From positions 1 through 6,221 of the forward strand of contig CAIUSQ010000253.1 in NCBI GenBank assembly GCA_903901905.1: a DNA stretch of 6,221 nucleotides, given 5' to 3'. Below, one piece after another: positions 1-5,300 of the stretch. A program made the translations under genes and the position numbers. Positions within the stretch are counted from its first letter, which is position 1; every line of letters starts with the position of its first letter. The stretch comes from an uncultured Actinomycetes bacterium. Lineage in GTDB: Bacteria; Actinomycetota; Actinomycetes; Nanopelagicales; Nanopelagicaceae. Below the pieces are notes generated by a model, which saw nothing but the letters and a program-made list of their open reading frames with translations, was not told where the DNA came from and made no database searches.

Positions 1-240
1 GTAACAACCCTTGCAACTTTGCATGCTGCAAAGGGCTTGGAGTGGGAACGTGTATTTCTGATGGGTGCCAGCGAGGGCATATTGCCTTTAGAAAATAACA
101 GCACCACAGGTGATCAAGCATCAATCGATGAGGAAAGACGTTTGTTTTATGTGGGTATCACACGAGCCAAGGCAGATCTGCGCCTCAGTTTTCGCGGAAA
201 GCCATCTCGATTTCTTCTCGAGGCGGGGCTAGTTAACTAG
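1..240 (+). CDS. uvrD2: UvrD2-like ATP-dependent DNA helicase, C-terminal 79 residues (5' end outside window)
   Basis: This is the end of a superfamily 1A (UvrD/PcrA/Rep) 3'-5' DNA helicase, an ATP-driven motor of DNA repair and replication. The frame is open from base 1. Residues 4-15 (LATLHAAKGLEW) form motif V, followed by a VFLMGASEGILPL strand-turn. Residues 44-57 (EERRLFYVGITRAK) form motif VI, with the arginine that contacts ATP. The wording HAAKGLEW, together with RLSFRGKPSRFL, is closer to actinobacterial UvrD2 than to PcrA/UvrD1. The protein stops about ten residues after the PSRFL element. Mycobacterium tuberculosis UvrD2 continues there into a cysteine-rich linker and an HRDC domain, so this copy appears to lack both. 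In mycobacteria uvrD2 lies directly upstream of whiB7 on the same strand, and the same order is seen here. The helicase family is near certain; the UvrD2 subgroup is likely. Confidence 0.9.
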   Translation, partial: VTTLATLHAAKGLEWERVFLMGASEGILPLENNSTTGDQASIDEERRLFYVGITRAKADLRLSFRGKPSRFLLEAGLVN

Positions 241-252
241 CCATTTACGCTC

Positions 253-294
253 AAATTAATCACCTTGCAAGTAAGGTCGCCCATGCTTTACCAT
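253..294 (+). promoter_or_regulatory. Putative whiB7 leader promoter with upstream A/T block
   Basis: TTGCAA (265-270) fits a -35 element. After 18 bases, TACCAT (289-294) fits the TAnnnT -10 of the actinobacterial housekeeping sigma factor. Transcription would start near 300-302. The octamer AAATTAAT (253-260) ends four bases before the -35. Known WhiB7-dependent promoters have an A/T-rich patch just upstream of the -35, bound by the WhiB7 AT-hook, so this arrangement suggests autoregulation. The elements are short and the background is A/T-rich, so this remains a prediction. Confidence 0.5.
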
Positions 295-299
295 TGATA

Positions 300-326
300 C
301 TTCACTGTCCATGGCGGGTAGTGAAG
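300..326 (+). other. 5' hairpin at predicted start of whiB7 leader RNA
   Basis: CTTCACTGTCC (300-310) pairs with GGGTAGTGAAG (316-326) around a five-base loop, giving 11 pairs of which two are G-U. It begins at the predicted transcription start and ends six bases before the small ORF's ribosome binding site. A hairpin at an RNA 5' end often protects from decay; here it could also keep the ATG at 311 inside structure. No function is shown. Confidence 0.45.
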
Positions 327-348
327 ATGAGAGAAGGGATCAACGAAT

Positions 349-504
349 ATGTCTAACGCATTATTCGTAACAGCAAACGCACCGCGTTCTGCTGCGATTG
401 CCGCTTCTCATACAACCAAAAAGTCTTCTTGGCATACCTCAAAGCCTGCGTTTTACGCAGCTTTTTATGCCGGACAAGAGGCCAATGGTGGTTCAATCGA
501 ATAA
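349..504 (+). CDS. 51-residue small ORF in the whiB7 leader (candidate translation-sensing uORF)
   Basis: This ATG-initiated ORF encodes 51 residues and ends with TAA. It is preceded by AGAAGGGA (332-339), nine bases from the ATG, a good Shine-Dalgarno at good spacing. The peptide begins MSNALFVTANAPRSAAIAAS. It then has a basic/Ser stretch (HTTKKSSW, residues 21-28), an aromatic stretch (FYAAFYAG, 35-42) and ends in EANGGSIE. It has no signal peptide, membrane helix or domain I recognise. The stop codon lies 21 bases before an intrinsic terminator that itself precedes whiB7, the position held by the regulatory uORF in mycobacterial whiB7 leaders. I infer that its translation, more than its product, is the signal. 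It could instead be a small functional protein with its own terminator; codons fit the neighbouring genes, which leaves both options open. Confidence 0.65.
   Translation: MSNALFVTANAPRSAAIAASHTTKKSSWHTSKPAFYAAFYAGQEANGGSIE
431..471 (+). other. Hairpin within the leader ORF
   Basis: GGCATA (431-436) pairs with TATGCC (466-471), AAAG (441-444) with CTTT (461-464), and CTGCG (446-450) with CGCAG (456-460) around a TTTTA loop. That gives 15 pairs, with one internal loop and one bulged C. Four further pairs are possible at the base (427-430 with 476-479). The structure covers codons 28-41 of the small ORF and ends exactly where the proposed antiterminator begins at 472, so the two helices could stack. 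A translating ribosome would melt it. Confidence 0.5.
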
Positions 505-540
505 TTCGATATAGAACTAGAAGCCAAGGGCCTCGAATCC
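472..540 (+). promoter_or_regulatory. Candidate antiterminator pairing, exclusive with the whiB7 leader terminator
   Basis: Bases 472-489 can pair with 523-540. GGA (472-474) pairs with TCC (538-540), GAGGCC (478-483) with GGCCTC (529-534), and TGGT (486-489) with GCCA (523-526). The total is 13 pairs including one G-U, interrupted by a 3x3 and a 2x2 internal loop. The downstream strand includes the whole 5' arm of the terminator, so only one structure can form. The upstream strand encodes residues 42-47 of the small ORF and would be masked by a ribosome finishing that ORF. Pairing is read from the sequence; the regulatory meaning is inference. Confidence 0.45.
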
Positions 541-570
541 ACAAGGATTCGGAGCCCTTTTTCTTTTTCT
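526..570 (+). terminator. Strong intrinsic terminator (attenuator) before whiB7
   Basis: AAGGGCCTCGAATCC (526-540) pairs with GGATTCGGAGCCCTT (545-559) around an ACAA tetraloop. The 15-position stem has one C-A mismatch and one G-U pair. It is followed by TTTCTTTTTCT (560-570), counting on from the stem's last two T's. This is the best rho-independent terminator in the window. It lies between the small ORF and whiB7 on the same strand, so whiB7 expression from the upstream promoter must pass through it. Confidence 0.88.
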
Positions 571-678
571 AAAACGAACAAAACTCAAACGAGTAAAGAC
601 AAATAACCAATAAGAGAAAGACCGGAAGCAGTACCCGATAACAATCGGCCAACAGGGAGACAGAGTTTCCCAGAAAAA

Positions 679-686
679 GAGGTGAG
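679..686 (+). promoter_or_regulatory. whiB7 ribosome binding site
   Basis: GAGGTGAG sits three bases before the ATG at 690, within AAAGAGGTGAG. Apart from one base it follows the ideal Shine-Dalgarno GGAGGTGA. The GAGG core is seven bases from the ATG, which fixes the start codon and predicts efficient translation once the transcript passes the attenuator. Confidence 0.8.
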
Positions 687-689
687 AAC

Positions 690-1088
690 ATGAGCGTTCT
701 CTTCAGCGAACTATTAGTACCAGGCTGGGCAGATGAGAAGATTGGTTTAGATGCGGTAACAGGCACCTACAGCGATGGCTCATCATTTAACTTGCCATGT
801 CACACTAGCGATCCTGAACTCTACTTTTCTGAGGACGAGTTAGTAGTCGCGCAAGCAAAATCTCTATGTGGTGGATGCCCTGTGCGAGCACAGTGTTTGG
901 AAGGCGCTTTATCCCGCCAAGAACCAGCTGGCGTATGGGGTGGTGAACTATTTGAAGATGGTCGCATCATTGCCAAAAAGCGCAAAGCTGGTCGCCCATC
1001 TCTTAAAGAAGTCGCAGCACGTGATGCAGAAGGCGAGTTAATTGAACTCACTCTCACCCCTAAGCAACGTGATGAGAGTGCGGCTTGA
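690..1088 (+). CDS. whiB7: WhiB7/WblC-type iron-sulfur transcriptional regulator
   Basis: This is a 132-residue WhiB-like protein. Family members bind a 4Fe-4S cluster, attach to the housekeeping sigma factor and activate promoters; WhiB7 controls intrinsic antibiotic resistance genes. The four cluster cysteines are C37, C60, C63 and C69 (C-X22-C-X2-C-X5-C). The LPCHTSDPELYF start of the domain, the EPAGVWGGELF turn (residues 78-88) and the basic KRKAGRP tail all match WhiB7 rather than WhiB1-4, as does the MSVL N-terminus. The AT-hook core is AGRP (100-103), where mycobacterial WhiB7 has RGRP. Some 29 residues follow the hook, an acidic and Lys/Arg-mixed extension longer than in the M. tuberculosis protein. 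The insert before C37 is also longer. Position after uvrD2 and behind an attenuator supports the assignment. Promoter, leader and A/T block suggest autoactivation plus control by translation. Confidence 0.88.
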   Translation: MSVLFSELLVPGWADEKIGLDAVTGTYSDGSSFNLPCHTSDPELYFSEDELVVAQAKSLCGGCPVRAQCLEGALSRQEPAGVWGGELFEDGRIIAKKRKAGRPSLKEVAARDAEGELIELTLTPKQRDESAA

Positions 1089-1102
1089 GTTAAACTCCAA
1101 TT

Positions 1103-1480
1103 GTGAACTCAAATTCTGTCAAAGCCGCTAAAGCTCGCGCACTAGTGGCATCCCTACTGTTCCTAGAGGCTGGAGTGATTTTTGCATTAGCAATGTGGTT
1201 AGTTGGGCTAACTATTTTTGCTGATTCTTTTGAGTTGTTGCCTTTATTAGGTGTGCTCTTGTTCGCTCTACTCGGTTCAGGTGGTTTAGCTATTTCAGCT
1301 GTTGGTTATCGCAAAGGGAAGTACTTTGGAAGATCACCTTCGGTTCTAGCAAACTTAATTGCATTGGGTGTAGTTACTTATATGTTGCAGGCAAAGTTAT
1401 GGTTTGTCGCTGCAGCACTTGCAGCACTTGCACTTACTACTTTAACTGCAACCTGGCGAGCTATTCCAACAGATATATAG
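1103..1480 (+). CDS. Four-helix integral membrane protein, function unknown
   Basis: The 125-residue product is strongly hydrophobic, with likely membrane helices near residues 14-39, 45-67, 80-95 and 98-118. A positively charged loop (YRKGKYFGRSP, 69-79) lies between helices 2 and 3, and the N-terminus is basic (KAAKARA). By the positive-inside rule both that loop and the N-terminus would face the cytoplasm. The loop RGRxxxRSP-like wording recurs in many uncharacterised small actinobacterial membrane proteins; I cannot name a family or activity. The GTG start is the only reasonable one, but it has no Shine-Dalgarno. It lies 14 bases after the whiB7 stop, so translation probably depends on reinitiation from whiB7, and the two are likely co-transcribed. 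No terminator is evident between them or in the 29 bases before the convergent dehydrogenase gene. Confidence 0.75.
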   Translation: MNSNSVKAAKARALVASLLFLEAGVIFALAMWLVGLTIFADSFELLPLLGVLLFALLGSGGLAISAVGYRKGKYFGRSPSVLANLIALGVVTYMLQAKLWFVAAALAALALTTLTATWRAIPTDI

Positions 1481-1509
1481 ACAGTTTATTTTCGTAGAGT
1501 TTTAACTTG

Positions 1510-2229
1510 TTACCAAGGCACTACTTCGTTGTCTTCCCACAAAACTCCGGTTATATCTCCAGTATTAAACTCGCGAATCGCTAACCAGTTTGCAGTTGCT
1601 GCACCTTCTTCGGCAGTACGGGGTGCATCGGGACCTCCCATATCTGTTGCTGAATGATTAGGACAAATTGCATCTACTAATACTCCACGGGAACCCAATC
1701 CAGTTTCATGAGCCAGGTTTCTAACGAATGCGTTAACTCCAGCTTTACTAATTCGATACGGCGCAAGGCCACCCGCTGTGCCCGGTCCAGACATTCTTCC
1801 TAAACACGCCGAATAAATAATGACTCGGCCCTTTCTGGCATCAACCATGGCGGGCACTAATCCATTAACTAGAGTGAATACAGAATCCAAGTTGATTGAA
1901 ATAACGCGACGCCATTCATGGTCGGTCGTCTTTAATGTCTTTGACATTTTTTCACTCATTACTCCATGAGCAATCATCAAGATCTCAGGTGTCTCTTCGT
2001 TTGCAGCAATTTTCTCGGTGATTGCTCGAGTCGCAGCAATATCCTCTAGATCAACTTGGTAGACCGTAAATTTTTGATTTGGAAAATTCTCAGACAATTT
2101 TTGTTGAGCAAGATTTAATCTAGTTGGATCCTTTGCAATCATGGCAAGATCAAAGCCGGCGTTCGCTAACGCCTTAGCGCTCTCAAAACCTAGGCCTCGA
2201 CTGGCACCTGTAACGACTGCTAATCCCAT
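1510..2229 (-). CDS. Short-chain dehydrogenase/reductase (SDR), substrate unknown
   Basis: This 239-residue NAD(P)-dependent oxidoreductase has a Rossmann fold. Visible SDR marks are TGASRGLG (7-14, cofactor glycine motif), D60-L61, N113 in SINLD, S140, and the catalytic Y158/K162 in YRISK. R11 after the serine and absence of an acid at the end of strand 2 hint at NADPH preference. The usual NNAG is IAHG (86-89). The YRISKAGVNAF and TDMGGPDAPRTAEEGA segments resemble carbonyl-reductase-like SDRs. The Ser-to-Tyr gap is 18, longer than the common 13. I chose the ATG at 2229 because SDRs normally begin a few residues before the glycine motif. An in-frame ATG at 2319 would add 30 residues with no SDR similarity. 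Neither start has a good ribosome binding site. The gene is divergent from kgd and convergent with the membrane protein. Substrate cannot be read from the sequence. Confidence 0.85.
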   Translation of the reverse strand: MGLAVVTGASRGLGFESAKALANAGFDLAMIAKDPTRLNLAQQKLSENFPNQKFTVYQVDLEDIAATRAITEKIAANEETPEILMIAHGVMSEKMSKTLKTTDHEWRRVISINLDSVFTLVNGLVPAMVDARKGRVIIYSACLGRMSGPGTAGGLAPYRISKAGVNAFVRNLAHETGLGSRGVLVDAICPNHSATDMGGPDAPRTAEEGAATANWLAIREFNTGDITGVLWEDNEVVPW

Positions 2230-2357
2230 AGCCAAACTGTGCCGTATTTTGAGGCCAAATGACGCCTGAATAACTGTGGCCAATCTCGCCAAGGCCCATA
2301 AATTAAAATGTTTATGCATGAAGGCTACTGCCGATAGGCTTAGGCCCTAGTCAATGC

Positions 2358-2365
2358 AAAAGGAG
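2358..2365 (+). promoter_or_regulatory. kgd ribosome binding site, fixing a GTG start
   Basis: AAAAGGAG ends seven bases before GTG at 2373. The in-frame TTG at 2367 is only one base from it, too close to be used. The GTG start gives MSAQDFGANDWLVDEMY, aligned with the FGQNEWLVEEMY-like N-terminus of mycobacterial Kgd. The 143-base gap to the divergent dehydrogenase (2230-2372) must hold the kgd promoter. TAAAAT at 2304-2309 could be a -10, but no convincing -35 accompanies it. Confidence 0.8.
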
Positions 2366-2372
2366 CTTGCCA

Positions 2373-5300
2373 GTGTCGGCACAGGATTTTGGCGCAAATG
2401 ATTGGCTCGTAGATGAAATGTACGAGCATTATCTAGCGGATCCTACTTCTGTAGACCCTGCGTGGATTGAGTACTTTAAAGCAAATAAACCTGGCTCACC
2501 TATTGGCTCCAATGGTGGTTCCACCGCAACAGTAAATCCAGGTGCGGTTAAAAACTCACCACCAACACCACCAATTCCAAAGTCTGTACAACAGGCAACT
2601 CGGCAACAAGTCACGCAACCAATTGCACAACCGGTTTCGCAAGCTCCCGTTTCACAAGTTGCCCAACCGGTTACTCCAACTCAATCAACACAACCAGTGG
2701 TACGGGAAAAGGCAATAACTCCTGCAACACCTGCGGACCCAATTGTTAAGCCAGTTCCAGTTTTGATTACGCCTTCTGCATCAACGCTCGAGCCACTTCG
2801 TGGAGTTAGCGCTCGCGTTGTGCAATCAATGGAGGGTTCACTCTCAGTTCCAACGGCTACATCGGTACGCGCAGTTCCTGCAAAACTAATGATCGATAAT
2901 CGAATTGTTTTGAATAATCACTTAGCACGTGGGCGAGGCGGCAAGGTTTCATTCACACACATTGTTGCCTATGCAATGATTAAAGCAGTCCGAGCTATGC
3001 CAGAGATGAATGCATTTTTTGGTGAGATCGATGGAAAGCCAGCAATTGGCAAGCCAGAACATATGAATTTAGGAATAGCAATTGATCTTGCAAAGCCTGA
3101 TGGATCACGACAATTGCTTGTTCCTTCAGTTAAAGGTTGTGAAGATTTAGATTTTGGACAGTTTTGGAGCGCCTATGAAGCAATTATCAAAAAGGCACGA
3201 GCAGGTGCGTTAACAGTCGAAGATTTTGCTGGGACAACTATGTCCATTACCAATCCAGGAACTATAGGAACCGTTCACTCAGTTCCACGACTTGTTCAAG
3301 GTCAAGGTTTAATTCTAGGTGTTGGCGCTATGGACTACCCAGCAGAGTTCCAAGGGGCAAGTGAAGAGACACTTGTGAATATGGCAGTAAGTAAAGTCAT
3401 TACTCTCACAAGCACATATGACCATCGCATTATTCAAGGCGCACAGTCAGGTGATTTCTTGCGTCGCATGCACGAGTATCTTTTAGGTGCCGAGGGTTTC
3501 TATGATGAAATATTTGCTGCACTACGTATTCCGTATGAGCCAATTCGTTGGTCTTCAGATTTTGCTTTTACTCGCGATGAGGAAATCAATAAAACCGCAC
3601 GTGTACAACAGTTAATTCAGGCGTATCGAACATTTGGTCACCTCATGGCAGATGTAGACCCATTGGTCTACATGCAACGTTCACATCCAGATCTTGATGT
3701 GGTTACACATGGTTTAACTTTGTGGGATCTAGACCGTGAATTTGCAACCGGTGGCTTCGGCGGCAAGAAATTTATGACTCTTCGCAAAATACTTGGAATT
3801 CTTCGTGATGCATATTGCCGATCTGTTGGCGTTGAATATATGTACATTCAAGTACCGCAAGAGCGTCAATGGATTCAAGAACGTGTGGAAGTTGGATATG
3901 CCAAGTTGCCACGTGAAGAACAGTTACGAGTATTGCGTAAGTTAAATAGTGCGGAGGCTTTTGAGTCGTTCTTACACACTAAGTTTGTTGGACAAAAACG
4001 TTTCTCACTTGAAGGCGGGGAATCTGTAATTCCACTTCTTGATTCAGTGATTTCAGCAGCAGCTGAAAAAGGTTTAGATGAAGTATGTATTGGTATGCCA
4101 CACCGCGGACGACTTAATGTGTTGGCAAATGTTGCTGGAAAATCAGCAGGCCAGATTTTCCAAGAGTTTCAAGGACACTATGCTGAAAATGAGATCCATG
4201 GATCTGGTGACGTTAAATATCACCTAGGTACATCAGGTGTCTTTACAGCAGAATCTGGCGCACAAACTAAAGTGTATTTGGCGGCAAACCCTTCTCACTT
4301 AGAAGCTGTTAATCCAGTACTCGAAGGAATAGTTCGTGCTAAACAAGATCGACTCAATATAAAAAATGCTTTTTCAATTCTGCCTATTCTTTTGCATGGA
4401 GATGCATCATTTGCAGGTCAGGGCGTTAATGCCGAAGTTCTTCAGATGTCAGGTTTAGGTGGTTATCGCACAGGCGGCACGGTTCACATAGTTGTTAATA
4501 ATCAAGTTGGTTTTACGACAGGACCACAAGCCTCGCGTACTTCTGAATACTCCACTGATTTTGCAAAAATAATTCAGGCTCCTGTGTTTCACGTAAATGG
4601 GGATGATCCAGAAGCGTGTGTTCAAGTTGCTCGATTAGCTTTCGAATATCGTCAAGAGTTCAATAAAGACGTGGTCATCGACATGATTTGTTATCGCCGC
4701 CGCGGGCATAATGAAGGTGATGAGCCAAGCTTCACTCAGCCATTAATGTATAAATTAGTAGATGCGAAGAGATCAACTCGTACTTTGTATACGGAGGCGT
4801 TAGTAGGTCGTGGTGACATCACACCTGAAGAAGCTGAAGAGATCGCACGTGATTATCAAACTCAACTTGAATCTGTCTTTGCATCACTCACTAATACCGA
4901 CTTTAATTCAGATGCGAACTTTAAAGCCCCGGTACCGCCAGCTCCAACAGCAATTGCGACTGCAATCTCCGAGAGCAGTGCACGCGAGATTGCAGCAACT
5001 CAATCTGCAATTCCTGAGGGCTTCCATGTTCATCCTAAATTAACTCCACAGTTAGCTAAGCGAGTTGAATCACTCAATGATGCAACAATTGATTGGTCTA
5101 CCGGAGAGATGCTCGCATTTGGTTCCCTACTTAAAGAAGGCCATCCAATTCGACTTGCTGGACAAGATTCACGTCGAGGCACATTCTCAAATCGCCATGC
5201 TGTAATTATTGATAAAGAAAATGGCAATGAGTGGACACCGCTTCGCTCGCTGATCAATGATGAAAATCAATTCTTCGTTATTGATTCACTACTTAGTGAA

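Larger units (their letters stand above)
300..689 (+). promoter_or_regulatory. whiB7 5' leader: ribosome-dependent transcription attenuator (predicted)
   Basis: About 390 bases separate the predicted transcript start from the whiB7 start codon. The stretch contains, in order, a 5' hairpin (300-326), a ribosome binding site (AGAAGGGA, 332-339), a 51-codon ORF (349-504), a hairpin inside that ORF (431-471), a small hairpin over its stop codon (496-510, arms ATCGAAT and ATTCGAT) and an intrinsic terminator (526-570). An A-rich untranslated stretch (571-678) follows, with only a minor hairpin at 635-648 (CCGAT/ATCGG). Leader length, content and neighbours match those described for mycobacterial whiB7 and Streptomyces wblC, where ribosome-targeting drugs relieve premature termination. 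Organisation is seen directly; function is inferred from that family. Confidence 0.7.

Noticed and set aside
311..370. ATG-initiated 19-codon ORF overlapping the start of the 51-codon leader ORF in another frame
   Set aside because: No ribosome binding site, and its ATG lies in the loop of the 5' hairpin. The ORF at 349 has the good Shine-Dalgarno.
353..544. Minus-strand ORF of 63 codons in the leader
   Set aside because: No ribosome binding site, and it runs antisense through the small ORF and terminator stem. Its basic, unstructured translation looks like a shadow.
569..766. Minus-strand ORF of 65 codons with a hydrophobic stretch
   Set aside because: It overlaps the whiB7 ribosome binding site and start on the opposite strand. 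The hydrophobicity comes from the A-rich leader read in reverse.
2304..2309. TAAAAT as -10 element for kgd
   Set aside because: No acceptable -35 at 16-18 bases upstream, and A/T-rich hexamers are common in this genome. Not strong enough to call a promoter.
2367..2372. TTG start for kgd two codons upstream
   Set aside because: Only one base separates it from the AAGGAG site. GTG at 2373 has ideal spacing.
3420..3437. DHRIIQGA instead of the E2 HRxxDG active-site signature
   Set aside because: The Gln-Gly form is normal for the acyltransferase domain of Kgd/OdhA fusions, not a defect of this copy.
3834..3848. YMYI in Kgd where bacterial E1o proteins often have YMHI
   Set aside because: The position is variable in the family (human OGDH has Phe there), so it is not a lost catalytic residue.
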